Shown here: positions 1 through 8,830 of the stretch, piece by piece
Position numbering within the stretch: the first letter of the stretch is position 1
Layout: each line of letters opens with the position of its first letter
NCBI GenBank assembly: GCA_964399625.1
Contig: CAYNSB010000004.1
Location: 32,132-96,131, forward strand
Source: CAYNSB01 sp964399625
GTDB taxonomy: Bacteria > Planctomycetota > Phycisphaerae > Phycisphaerales > UBA1924
DNA length: 64,000 bases
Direction of reading: 5' to 3'
Position numbers and translations under genes: made by a program
The notes under the pieces: model-generated
What the model saw: only the letters and a program-made list of their open reading frames with translations
What the model was told of the DNA's origin: nothing
Database searches by the model: none

Positions 1-10
1 CAGGTAGGCC

Positions 11-2548
11 ATGCCGACACGACTCCTTCGACCAGGCGCCTCGAACGAACCGCGATTGCTCGGCGGGAAGGCCTCAACGCTGGCGCGACTGAGCGACAGC
101 AGTTTCGCCATTCCGCCCTGGTTCGTTGTCTCCAGCGGATCCGACGAAGAGCTCGGTTCGCTCGCTCCGGAACTGCAGCGTGCCCTGCTTGAAATCTCTC
201 CCGACGGACGGCTCGTGGCCGTGCGATCTTCGGCCGTGGAAGAGGACGGGCAGGCGCACAGCTTCGCGGGTCAGTTCGAGAGTTTCCTCAACGTCAGCGC
301 GGACGACCTTGTCGCGCGCATCAAAGACGTTCGGGCATCGGGGCAGACCCCGCGCGTGCGAGAGTACCGCAGGAGCCGGGGTCTCGACGGTGATCCGCCC
401 GTTCCCGCCGTGCTTGTCCAGCGGATGGTCCGCGCGGAGTGGGCCGGCGTCGCCTTTGCCGTCGATCCCGTGACTCACGATCGGTCGGTGGCGTTGGTTG
501 CGGCCGTCCGCGGGCTGGGCGAGTCGCTCGTCAGCGGCGAACGGGATGCGGACACCTTCCGCGTTGATCTCGAGGGTCGCACCCTGTCGATCGAGCGGGC
601 GTCGAGCGGCGCCGCGAGCGGACTTCCCGAGGACACGGCTCGGACGATCGCGGCTCTTGTGCGCCGGGTGAGCGAGCGTCAGGGGTGTCCGCAGGACATT
701 GAGTGGGCCGTGGAAGATGGCCGCTTGTATCTTCTCCAGGCGAGACCGATCACGACGCTCGACGCGGGGGCGATCCCATCTGCGCCCGCGGGCCGCGGGC
801 GGCTTGTGATCTGGGACAACAGCAACATCGCCGAGAGCTATGGCGGCATCACCCAGCCGCTCACGTTCAGCTTCGCACGCGGCGCGTACGAGGAGGTCTA
901 TCGCTCGTTCTGCCGGATCATGGGGGTGTCCCGCGCCGTCGTTGACGACTCCGACGACGTGTACGCCAACATGCTCGGCCTGATCCGTGGGCGTGTGTAC
1001 TACAACCTCCTCAACTGGTACCGGCTGTTGGCGATGCTGCCCGGCTACACGATCAACCGAAGGTTCATGGAGCAGATGATGGGCGTGAGCGCATCCCTCT
1101 CCGATGAGCTCCATAACGAGATCAGGCCGCCCCAGAGGGTCTCTCGAATCCGGGAGATTGCGCGCCTGGGGATGGCGCTCGCTGGGCTGGAATGGCGCCG
1201 GCGATGCCTCCCGCGGATGATCCGCGATTTCTACCTTCGCCTGAACTCTGCCCTGTCCTCCGACTCGGGTCGATTGAAAGCGATGCGGCCCGACGAACTC
1301 GCGGCCCATTACCGCGAGCTTCAGCGCGAGGTGCTTCGACGCTGGGACGCGCCCATCGTCAACGACTTCCTGGCGATGGTGTTTCATGGGCTGCTCCGAT
1401 CGCTGGGTTCGCGGTGGATCGACGCGAGCCGCGACTCGCTGCACAACGACCTGGTGCGGGGCGTGGATGGCGTGATCAGCACGGAGCCCGTGGTTCGCCT
1501 GCGACGCATGGCCGAATTGGTGAAGGACGAACCCGAGCTTGTGCGTGTGCTGCAGACCGCCGCAGCGCCGGAGATGCTCAGGGCCATGGAAACGCGCCCC
1601 GCGCTGAAGGCCCAGTATCAGGAGTACTTGGACAAGTTCGCCGATCGATGCCTGGAGGAGCTCAAGCTGGAGAGCCCGACGCTAGCGGATGACCCGACCG
1701 GTCTTCTTCGAAGCGTGGGGCACATGGGGTCTCGCCTTGCCAGCGGATCGATACCCGACAACGGAGACGCGGAGGCGGCCGATAGAGCGCGACGGCTCGT
1801 CCGAGATCGCCTGCGGTGGCACCCCGTTCGCCGCCTTTCTTTCGCGTGGGTTCTGAGCAATGCACGGGACCGGATCCGGGACAGAGAGAACCTTCGGTTC
1901 GAGCGGACGCGCGCGTTCGGGCGCGTCCGACGGGTGTTTCTGGAGATCGGCAAGAGGCTCGCGGCGCAGGGCTTGCTCGATTCGCCGCGGGATATCTTTC
2001 TGCTCGAGACCGAAGAGGTGCTCGGCTTCATTGAGGGCACCGCGACCACGATCGACCTGAGGGCGTTGGTCGCGCTCCGCGCGAAGCAGTACGAGCAATT
2101 CGCCAGAGGGCCCGCGCCGCCGGATCGCTTCAGCACGCTGGGAATGGTGCACCCGTTGAATGCCTCGTCGCGTGCCAGGGAGAGCGCCGCGGCGGACCCC
2201 CACTGCCGGCGCGGAACGGGTTGCTGCGCGGGAAAGGTGCGCGGGGTAGTCCGTGTCGTTCGCGATCCCCGAAGCGCCGAGTTGAAGGCGGGGGAGATCC
2301 TCGTCGCCGAGCGCACCGACCCCGGGTGGGTGATGCTCTTTCCGGCCGCGCTGGGCATCCTCGTGGAGCGGGGCAGCCTGCTGTCGCATTCGGCGATCGT
2401 GTCACGGGAACTGGGCATTCCCAGCATCGTGTCCATTCCCGGACTGACATCCTGGCTGCACGACGGGGATGTGGTCGAGTTCGACGGGTCCGAAGGGATC
2501 GTGCGGTTGATTGCGCCCCTGGCCCGGAGCCAAGAGGTCCGAGCGTGA
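11..2548 (+). CDS. PEP synthase / rifampicin phosphotransferase-like dikinase
   Basis: This 845-residue protein has the architecture of PEP-utilising dikinases. An N-terminal ATP-grasp (PPDK_N-like) domain starts with LLGGKASTLARLS near residue 16 and runs to about residue 250. A long helical middle region follows, and a C-terminal swivelling domain carries the phospho-His motif SLLSHSAIVSRELGIPSIV, with the His at about residue 793. Order and length resemble rifampicin phosphotransferase and short PEP synthases. The canonical PEP/pyruvate-binding barrel is not evident, so the final phosphate acceptor is unknown. The start is set by the GGKA motif close to the N terminus. The stop overlaps the next start (TGATG), so it is the first complete gene of a coupled operon. 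A TAG at 5-7 may end a preceding gene outside the window. The enzyme class is secure; the substrate is not. Confidence 0.8.
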   Translation: MPTRLLRPGASNEPRLLGGKASTLARLSDSSFAIPPWFVVSSGSDEELGSLAPELQRALLEISPDGRLVAVRSSAVEEDGQAHSFAGQFESFLNVSADDLVARIKDVRASGQTPRVREYRRSRGLDGDPPVPAVLVQRMVRAEWAGVAFAVDPVTHDRSVALVAAVRGLGESLVSGERDADTFRVDLEGRTLSIERASSGAASGLPEDTARTIAALVRRVSERQGCPQDIEWAVEDGRLYLLQARPITTLDAGAIPSAPAGRGRLVIWDNSNIAESYGGITQPLTFSFARGAYEEVYRSFCRIMGVSRAVVDDSDDVYANMLGLIRGRVYYNLLNWYRLLAMLPGYTINRRFMEQMMGVSASLSDELHNEIRPPQRVSRIREIARLGMALAGLEWRRRCLPRMIRDFYLRLNSALSSDSGRLKAMRPDELAAHYRELQREVLRRWDAPIVNDFLAMVFHGLLRSLGSRWIDASRDSLHNDLVRGVDGVISTEPVVRLRRMAELVKDEPELVRVLQTAAAPEMLRAMETRPALKAQYQEYLDKFADRCLEELKLESPTLADDPTGLLRSVGHMGSRLASGSIPDNGDAEAADRARRLVRDRLRWHPVRRLSFAWVLSNARDRIRDRENLRFERTRAFGRVRRVFLEIGKRLAAQGLLDSPRDIFLLETEEVLGFIEGTATTIDLRALVALRAKQYEQFARGPAPPDRFSTLGMVHPLNASSRARESAAADPHCRRGTGCCAGKVRGVVRVVRDPRSAELKAGEILVAERTDPGWVMLFPAALGILVERGSLLSHSAIVSRELGIPSIVSIPGLTSWLHDGDVVEFDGSEGIVRLIAPLARSQEVRA

Positions 2549-3669
2549 TGAGCGAAGTGTCCACCCGCGCCGACTTCTCACGGATCAGGTACGCCCAGTG
2601 CTGGGAGGACGCGGACGTGCTTCTGCGGGGCATGGATGTGCGGCCGGGCGACGCGTGCCTTTCCATCTGCTCGGCCGGCGACAACACCCTGGCGCTGCTC
2701 ACGAAAGATCCCGCGAAGGTGGTCGCGATCGACCTGAGCCCGGCGCAGATCGCGTGCCTGCAACTGCGCATCAGCGCGTACCGAACCCTCGAGCACGCCG
2801 AACTGCTTGAGCTCATCGGCTCACGACCGAGCGATCGGCGCATCGACCTGTACCGACGATGCCGGGACCGGGGCGGGCTTGCCCCCGACGCCGCCCGGTT
2901 CTGGGATGCGTTGGCTCCGCACATCGCGCGTGGCATAGGCGATGCCGGAAAGTTCGAGTCGTACTTCCGCGTCTTTCGCCGCTGGGTCTTGCCTTTTGTG
3001 CACGACGGCGAGGCCGTGCGAGAATTGCTGCGGTCGAAATCCGCGGAGGATCGCCGCGGGTTCTTCGATGAACGGTGGGACACGCGCCGCTGGCGGCTGC
3101 TGTTCCGCGTGTTCTTTTCCCGCTTCGTCATGTCGCGGATGGGGCGCGATCCGAGTTTCTTCAAGTACGTGGAAGGATCGGTGTCGGGTCGCATCCTCGA
3201 GCGCGCCCGATACGCGCTGCGGGAGCTCGATCCTTCCGCGAACCCGTATCTGCACTGGATCCTGACCGGCACCCACGCGGAGGTCCTTCCGCTCGCGCTG
3301 CGGGCCGAGCACTTTGAGACGATCCGCTCGCGGCTGGACCGCGTCGAGGTCCATTTGGGCTCAATCGAGTCGTGGCTCGACGGGGATCGCCGTCGAACGG
3401 CGTTCGATCGCTTCAATCTTTCCGATATCTTCGAGTACATGTCCGAGCCAAGCACGGAAGCGCTGCTTCGACGCATCGCGGGCGCGGCCCGGCCCGGGGC
3501 ACGCCTTGCGTACTGGAACATGCTCGCGCCCAGGCAGCGCCCCGATTCGCTTCGCGGTCTGCTCGAGCCGCTTGGCGAACTCGCCGACGAGTGCTTCCGC
3601 GCGGACAAGGCGTTCTTCTATCGCCGCTTCGTGGTCGAGGAAGTCAGAGAAGGGCTGGGCCACGGATGA
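2548..3669 (+). CDS. DUF3419 family protein, BtaA-like aminocarboxypropyl transferase
   Basis: This 373-residue protein resembles DUF3419/BtaA, the family that transfers a 3-amino-3-carboxypropyl group from S-adenosylmethionine to diacylglycerol in betaine-lipid synthesis. Visible family features are YAQCWEDADV near residue 15, a Rossmann-type SAM region (LSICSAGDNTLALL, then VVAIDLSPAQIACLQL), and C-terminal NLSDIFEYMS plus AYWNMLAP segments. The start ATG at 2548 shares a base with the upstream stop, and the next gene starts inside this stop. No BtaB-type N-methyltransferase is visible beside it, so a complete betaine lipid is not implied. The acceptor could be a diacylglycerol or another lipid alcohol. 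The family call is firm; the substrate is inferred. Confidence 0.85.
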   Translation: MSEVSTRADFSRIRYAQCWEDADVLLRGMDVRPGDACLSICSAGDNTLALLTKDPAKVVAIDLSPAQIACLQLRISAYRTLEHAELLELIGSRPSDRRIDLYRRCRDRGGLAPDAARFWDALAPHIARGIGDAGKFESYFRVFRRWVLPFVHDGEAVRELLRSKSAEDRRGFFDERWDTRRWRLLFRVFFSRFVMSRMGRDPSFFKYVEGSVSGRILERARYALRELDPSANPYLHWILTGTHAEVLPLALRAEHFETIRSRLDRVEVHLGSIESWLDGDRRRTAFDRFNLSDIFEYMSEPSTEALLRRIAGAARPGARLAYWNMLAPRQRPDSLRGLLEPLGELADECFRADKAFFYRRFVVEEVREGLGHG

Positions 3670-5009
3670 TCCGAGATTGCCTCTCGCTCCTTGGAGCTCT
3701 CGCGCTGATCGGGCTGGCTTTCGCGGCGCTCCGCGTCTGGCAACAGCGCCAACCTCCGCCCTCGGGCGAGCTGGTCCGCAAGTCGGCTCACATCGCTACC
3801 GGCGTGATCGCCTCGTCCTTTCCGCTGATCTTTCGATCCGCGTGGCCGGGCATCGCGTTGTGCTCGCTTGCGCTGCTGGGCATGATCGGGATGCGGGCCG
3901 TTCCCGATCTTCGGCGCACGTTCGGCCGCGTGACCGGATCGGTGGATCGACAGTCGTGGGGCGAGTTCTACTTCCCCGTGGCCGTCGGTTGCGTCTGGGT
4001 GTTGTCCGAACGGAACCCGGTGCTGTTCGTGATCCCCGTGCTGCTGCTGACCTTCGGCGACGCTGCGGCGGCCCTTGTGGGCGCCGCCATGGGGCGACAC
4101 AAGTACCGCACGACCGAGGGCCACAAGTCGGTCGAAGGCTCCATGGCGTTCGTTGGCGTGAGCACCGCGGCGACGCTCATGGCGCTTCTCGTGCTGGCGC
4201 CGGGCCTGGACGTGCGCAAGGCTGCTCTGGTGGCCGCTCTGCTCGCGTGCCTGCTCACGATCTTCGAGGCGATCGCGTGGCGCGGCATGGACAACCTCCT
4301 GCTGCCGATCATGGCGTTCGTGCTGCTCCGGCAATACCTCGGGCTCGAGGTGCCGCAGCTCGGCGTGCGCCTTGTCGTGCTCCTGCTCATCGTCGTGCTG
4401 CTGATCGCCATCCGCAAGCGGCGGACGCTCTCTGGCGAGGGTGTCTTGAGCGCGTCGCTCGTCCTCTACACCGCGTGGGCCCTTGGAGGATGGGTCTGGC
4501 TGGCGCCGCCCGCCATCGTCTTGCTTGCTGCGCCCTGGCTTCCTCGGAATCCCGATGTTCCGAGCCCCGCGGTCCACGGGGTGTTCCCGGTGATCGCCCT
4601 CTCGGGTTCGGGCCTCGTGCTGCTGGGCGTCCACGTGCTGTACGGCGCGGACGTTTGGTCGCCCTATGTAGTGACGTTCGGCGCCGGCCTGTGCATGCTG
4701 AGTTGCATGCAACTGCACGCGCGGGTGCATCGACTGCCGAGCGTGCGCGTGCTCGCGTGCAGCCTCGTGCTGGGCATTGGCCTCGTGATGATTCCGACGG
4801 TGCTCGTCGCCCAACTCCCACTCCGCAGCGCTCTGGCTCTGCTCGCCATTGCACTGGCCACCTCCGTTGTGACCTGTGGCGTTGCCTTCATGCCCGCGCT
4901 CAATCGACTCGTTGGTCATCCATGGAGATGGCTCCTGCGAGGAGTGGCGCTCTCGATCGGTTCGGCGTGCGCCACGGCGTTGAGTACTGTTGTTCCAACC
5001 TCGCCCTGA
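3666..5009 (+). CDS. dolichol/phytol kinase-like membrane protein
   Basis: This is a 447-residue polytopic membrane protein. The N-terminal half fits the CTP-dependent polyprenol kinase and phosphatidate cytidylyltransferase-like superfamily (SEC59/DGK1/VTE5): ELVRKSAHIATGV near residue 35, and GDAAAALVGAAMGRHKYR followed by HKSVEGSMAF near residues 130-160. These are the usual kinase signatures. The C-terminal half, from about residue 245, adds more hydrophobic segments (LVLYTAWALGGWVWLAPPAI and others) beyond the usual domain. The start ATG at 3666 overlaps the stop of the DUF3419 gene (ATGA). Together these genes suggest phosphorylation of, and headgroup transfer onto, a lipid alcohol. The exact lipid is unknown. 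Confidence 0.7.
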   Translation: MIRDCLSLLGALALIGLAFAALRVWQQRQPPPSGELVRKSAHIATGVIASSFPLIFRSAWPGIALCSLALLGMIGMRAVPDLRRTFGRVTGSVDRQSWGEFYFPVAVGCVWVLSERNPVLFVIPVLLLTFGDAAAALVGAAMGRHKYRTTEGHKSVEGSMAFVGVSTAATLMALLVLAPGLDVRKAALVAALLACLLTIFEAIAWRGMDNLLLPIMAFVLLRQYLGLEVPQLGVRLVVLLLIVVLLIAIRKRRTLSGEGVLSASLVLYTAWALGGWVWLAPPAIVLLAAPWLPRNPDVPSPAVHGVFPVIALSGSGLVLLGVHVLYGADVWSPYVVTFGAGLCMLSCMQLHARVHRLPSVRVLACSLVLGIGLVMIPTVLVAQLPLRSALALLAIALATSVVTCGVAFMPALNRLVGHPWRWLLRGVALSIGSACATALSTVVPTSP

Positions 5010-5024
5010 TGGTGGACACACGCG

Positions 5025-6011
5025 ATGCGCATCGAGATCCTCACCCCTGACGATCGGCCCGATTGCGTGCCATCGCCCGATCGAGAGAGCGCATGGAGTA
5101 GGGGCGCGTCGTCAGTGATAAGGGTTCTCGGCGCGTCTTCCACCCCGATCGCGTCGTGCGCGACGTGGACTCGCGATCTTCCTTCCATTGGCGGGAAGCG
5201 TCTGGGCTTCATGGGTCGCTTCGAGTGCGCTGGCGGTGGCCCGGCCGCCGCCTTGCTGGAAGCCACGAGCTCGTGGTTGGCGCGGGAAGGCTGTCAGCTC
5301 GCGGTGGGCCCGCTCGACGGAAGCACGTGGCATCGTTACCGGTTCGTGACGGATTCCACCAGCGAGCCGCCTTTCGCGATGGAACCCACGAATCCTCCGG
5401 AGTGGCCGGAGTATTGGAAGGACGCGGGCTTCGCTCCCCTGGCGACCTATCACTCGTCGCTCAACGACGAGATCAAGCCCCGCGACCCGCTCTGCGATGA
5501 GGCATCATCGCGGGCGCGCGCGGCCGGATTGTCATTGCGCACGCTCAACATGGGAGAGTTCGAGCGTGAGCTCCGGTCGATTTTCGAGCTGTCCATGGAC
5601 GCGTTCGCGGACAACTTCCTCTACTCACCCATCGCGTGGGACGAGTTCGCCGGCATGTACGCGCGGCTGAAGGACATCCTCGATCCGCGGCTGGTGCTGC
5701 TCAGCGACGACCCGGCGCGACCCGGAGCGCTCGCGGGGTTCATCATGGCCATTCCAGATCAGTTCGAGCGCGGGCGATCGGGCGCGTGCCGAACCGTGAT
5801 TCTGAAGAGCGTGGCGGTCAGCCAGCGGTGGAGGTCGGTCGGGCTGGGAACGTGGCTCATCGCCCAGGCGCAGCAGGACGCGCGGGCGTTGGGCCTGAGC
5901 CGCTCGATCTTTGCGTTGATGCACGATTCCAATCGCTCGGCTCGGGTGAGCGGCCATTACGCGCGCGTCATCCGCCAGTACGCACTCTTCGCACGCGAGC
6001 TCGCGGGATGA
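5025..6011 (+). CDS. GNAT-like acyltransferase
   Basis: This 328-residue protein has an N-terminal part rich in Trp and Pro motifs (GPLDGSTWHRYRFV; PPEWPEYWKDAGF) and a C-terminal acetyltransferase-like fold. The putative acetyl-CoA loop reads SQRWRSVGLGTWLIAQAQ (about residues 265-285), followed by ALMHDSNRSARVSGHYARVI, where GNAT enzymes keep their late Asn and Tyr. It starts 15 nt after the kinase-like gene and its stop overlaps the start of the AMP ligase (ATGA), so it belongs to the same operon. In this setting it could move an acyl group onto the product. No substrate is readable from the sequence. Confidence 0.6.
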   Translation: MRIEILTPDDRPDCVPSPDRESAWSRGASSVIRVLGASSTPIASCATWTRDLPSIGGKRLGFMGRFECAGGGPAAALLEATSSWLAREGCQLAVGPLDGSTWHRYRFVTDSTSEPPFAMEPTNPPEWPEYWKDAGFAPLATYHSSLNDEIKPRDPLCDEASSRARAAGLSLRTLNMGEFERELRSIFELSMDAFADNFLYSPIAWDEFAGMYARLKDILDPRLVLLSDDPARPGALAGFIMAIPDQFERGRSGACRTVILKSVAVSQRWRSVGLGTWLIAQAQQDARALGLSRSIFALMHDSNRSARVSGHYARVIRQYALFARELAG

Positions 6012-7585
6012 ACCTGTGCGAACTGCTTCTGGCCCAAGCACGCGAGCGCCCCCACGCCCCCGCGATTCTGCAGCCCAAAGGCAAGGGCGACGAGACCATT
6101 TCCTTCGGCGAGCTCGATGCTCGGAGCGCACGAGCCGCAGCAAGGCTGCGCGGGGCAGGAATCGGGCGTGGAGATCGCGTTCTCGTCCTGGTCCCCATGT
6201 CGATCGATCTGTACATCGCGATCGTTGGAATCTTGAGGGTCGGCGCGGTCGTCGTGATGCTGGACCCCTCCGCAGGAGCGTCCCACGTCGACCGATGCTG
6301 TCGAGTGGCACGCCCGGCCGCGCTGATCGCGTCCGCCAAGGCGCAGGTGCTACGGCTCGTGTCCGTTGGCCTTCGCGGAATCCCGGTGAAGTTCACACTC
6401 GGCGTCCGATGGTTGCCCGGGTGCCCGTGGAGCACGCGAGACAGGCTCGAGGCGCCAGCCCACTGTGCGGACATGGCCCTCGAAGATCCCGCGCTCATGA
6501 CGTTCACGAGTGGATCCACCGGCGAGCCCAAGGCCGCGGTCCGCTCGCACGGGCTGCTCCTCGCTCAGCAGTTGGCCCTGAGCAAGGCGCTCGCTCTGGA
6601 GGCCGGAACCCGCGACCTCACCACGCTGCCGGTGTTTGTGCTGTCCAACCTGGCGCTGGGCGTCGCGAGCATCATCCCCGACGCGGACCTGCGTGCGCCT
6701 GGCTCGGTCGACCCGCGTCCGCTTCTTGCGCAGATCGATCGGCACGCTCCGACGAGCGTTGTGGCCTCCCCCGCGTTCTTGATGCGTCTCGCCGGTGCGT
6801 GCAGCGAGTCGCAACGCGGCATGCCCTCGTTCGGCAAGGTGTTCACGGGCGGGGCCCCGGTGTTCTGGCACACGCTCGATGCCCTGGCAAGGGCTGCGCC
6901 CAACGCACGCGTGCACGCCCTTTACGGCTCGACCGAGGCTGAACCGATCGCGGAGATCGCCCTCGACCAACTGGCACACGAGGATCGACGGGCCACGGAA
7001 CGTGGGATGGGACTGCCAGGAGGCATTCCGGTCCCGCAGGTGCAACTCCGAATCATCGCCGATCGTTGGGGAACGCCCATCGGGCCCCTGCGTTCGGCGG
7101 ACCTGGAAGTGATGACGCTGCGGAAAGAAGAGATTGGCGAGATCGTGGTCGCGGGCGCGCACGTGTTGAGGGGCTATCTCGATGGGCGGGGCGATGAAAC
7201 GACGAAGTTCCGTGTTGATGGCGAAGTCTGGCATCGCACGGGCGACTCCGGATACCTCGACGAACGGGGCAGGCTCTGGCTCACCGGCCGCTGCGCGGGA
7301 AAGGTCGTCGATGAATGGGGGTGCGTCTATCCCCTGCAGGTCGAGGGGGCGGCGCACGCGGTGTGCAACCTGCGACGAGCCGCGTTCGTGAGCAGCCGCT
7401 CGCGGCGAATGTTGATCGTCGAGCCCGCCGGCCCGTTCGATGAGGGTGCCGAGCGTGCACTCATGACGAGCCTGGGATGGGCACGACTGCAGCGGGTGGT
7501 GCCGCTCGCTCGCATTCCCGTCGACCGCCGGCACAACGCGAAGATCGACTACCCGGCTCTGGCTCGACTCGTCGAGCGCATCTGA
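6008..7585 (+). CDS. AMP-dependent acyl-CoA synthetase / acyl-AMP ligase
   Basis: This 525-residue ANL-superfamily adenylating enzyme shows the P-loop-like motif TFTSGSTGEPKA (about residues 164-175), the A5 motif LYGSTEAEPI (about 305), the hinge region WHRTGDSGYLDERGRL (about 409) and a C-terminal RHNAKIDYPAL, where the catalytic Lys sits. It should activate a carboxylic acid, most likely a fatty acid, with ATP. The sequence resembles fatty acyl-AMP ligases and OleC-type enzymes more than acetyl-CoA synthetase. The start ATG at 6008 overlaps the GNAT stop. It is the last gene of the operon and faces a convergent operon 69 nt downstream; I saw no strong terminator in that gap. Confidence 0.85.
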   Translation: MNLCELLLAQARERPHAPAILQPKGKGDETISFGELDARSARAAARLRGAGIGRGDRVLVLVPMSIDLYIAIVGILRVGAVVVMLDPSAGASHVDRCCRVARPAALIASAKAQVLRLVSVGLRGIPVKFTLGVRWLPGCPWSTRDRLEAPAHCADMALEDPALMTFTSGSTGEPKAAVRSHGLLLAQQLALSKALALEAGTRDLTTLPVFVLSNLALGVASIIPDADLRAPGSVDPRPLLAQIDRHAPTSVVASPAFLMRLAGACSESQRGMPSFGKVFTGGAPVFWHTLDALARAAPNARVHALYGSTEAEPIAEIALDQLAHEDRRATERGMGLPGGIPVPQVQLRIIADRWGTPIGPLRSADLEVMTLRKEEIGEIVVAGAHVLRGYLDGRGDETTKFRVDGEVWHRTGDSGYLDERGRLWLTGRCAGKVVDEWGCVYPLQVEGAAHAVCNLRRAAFVSSRSRRMLIVEPAGPFDEGAERALMTSLGWARLQRVVPLARIPVDRRHNAKIDYPALARLVERI

Positions 7586-7654
7586 TCGAGCGTGCGTTGA
7601 GCGAGTTGAGACGTCATCGGGCGGAGCGACGTCGCCACACGACGAGCGACACGC

Positions 7655-8830
7655 TCAAGACGATGGAGCTCGCGCGGCGGTCATCCCTTGCTCAGCGGCC
7701 CAGAGGCCCAGGTCGCGACCCTGGATCGCCGCGGCCATCAACTCGGGAAACTTGTCGGGCGTGCACGCAAAGCTGGAGATCCCTAGCGTGGCCAGCGCCG
7801 AGGCGTTCCTTTCATCGAACCCCGGAGCGCCCGAATCCGCAAGCGCGAGCAGGGTGACCATCCGGACCCCCGAGGCCGCGATCGCGGCCGCTCGTTTGAG
7901 CATCTCCCTGTTGTCGCCGCCCTCGAACAGATCGGTGATGAGAACGAAGATGGTGTCGCGCGGTCTGGTGATCAGGCCCTGGCAGTACGCCAGGGCTCGG
8001 TTGATATCGGTTCCGCCCCCGAGCTGGACGCCCATGAGCACATCGACCGGATCGGACATCTTCTCCGTGAGGTCGACGACGCTCGTGTCGAACGTCACCA
8101 CGTGCGTCCGCAGCGCCGGGATCGAGGCGAGCACCGCGCCGAACACTCCCGAGTACACGACCGACTCGCCCATCGATCCCGACTGATCGATGCACACGAT
8201 GATGGTGCGGAGCTCGTTGCGCTTGCGTCCGAAGCCGATCCGAGTCTCGGGCACGATGGTCTTGTAGTCGGGCTGGTAGTGCCTGAGGTTGGCGCGGATC
8301 GTGCGGTTCCAATCGATCTCGTTGTGCCGCGGTCGGTGGGTGCGCGTCGAGCGCTTGAGGGCGCCCGCCACCGCCTGTCGCAGCGGCGCATCGAGCCGAC
8401 GCTGCAGGTCCTTCACGACGCGTTGCACGATCTGCCGCGCCGTGGCCTTCGCCTTCTGGGGGATGACGCCCGACAAGGACATGAGCGTGGTCACGAGGCC
8501 GATGTCGGGCTCGATCGCCGAGAGCATCTCGGGCTCGAGCAGCAGCCTGTCCATCCCCAGGCGTTCGATCGCGTCCTTCTGCATCACGCGAACGACCGAC
8601 GCGGGGAAGTACTCTCGGATGTCGCCCAGCCAGCGAGCGGCGTTGGGGGCCGAAGCGCCCAAACCTCCCCGGCGCCCGGGGCCCGACCCGCCGGCGTCGT
8701 ACAACGCGGCCATCGCCTTGTCCATCGCGAGCGCACGAGCGGAAAGCTCGATCCGGATTCCATCGGCGTCGTCTCCGCCCAGGAGCAGCCGCCATCGCTG
8801 CAGTCGTTCCTTGGTTCCCAGCGTGGTCAT
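7655..8830 (-). CDS. VWA domain-containing CoxE-like protein
   Basis: This 391-residue protein has a C-terminal von Willebrand A domain with an intact MIDAS: DQSGSMG near residue 214 (DxSxS), GGTDINRALAY further on, and VLITDLFEGGDN. The N-terminal half is helical and typical of the VWA partners of MoxR ATPases. The start is ATG at 8830 (MTTLGTKERLQRW); it overlaps the stop of the upstream DUF5682 gene, and upstream codons in this frame lack family-like sequence. It is the last of five coupled genes. In MoxR/VWA pairs generally, the VWA protein binds metal and adapts the ATPase to a client. The specific client here is unknown. Confidence 0.85.
   Translation of the reverse strand: MTTLGTKERLQRWRLLLGGDDADGIRIELSARALAMDKAMAALYDAGGSGPGRRGGLGASAPNAARWLGDIREYFPASVVRVMQKDAIERLGMDRLLLEPEMLSAIEPDIGLVTTLMSLSGVIPQKAKATARQIVQRVVKDLQRRLDAPLRQAVAGALKRSTRTHRPRHNEIDWNRTIRANLRHYQPDYKTIVPETRIGFGRKRNELRTIIVCIDQSGSMGESVVYSGVFGAVLASIPALRTHVVTFDTSVVDLTEKMSDPVDVLMGVQLGGGTDINRALAYCQGLITRPRDTIFVLITDLFEGGDNREMLKRAAAIAASGVRMVTLLALADSGAPGFDERNASALATLGISSFACTPDKFPELMAAAIQGRDLGLWAAEQGMTAARAPSS

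Noticed and set aside
74..1444. 456-codon open frame on the minus strand inside the dikinase gene
   Set aside because: GC-rich shadow frame opposite a clear enzyme; no domain-like sequence and very Arg/His-rich.
3618..5021. 467-codon minus-strand frame opposite the kinase-like membrane gene
   Set aside because: Extremely His/Gln/Arg-rich antisense of hydrophobic codons; no recognisable domain.
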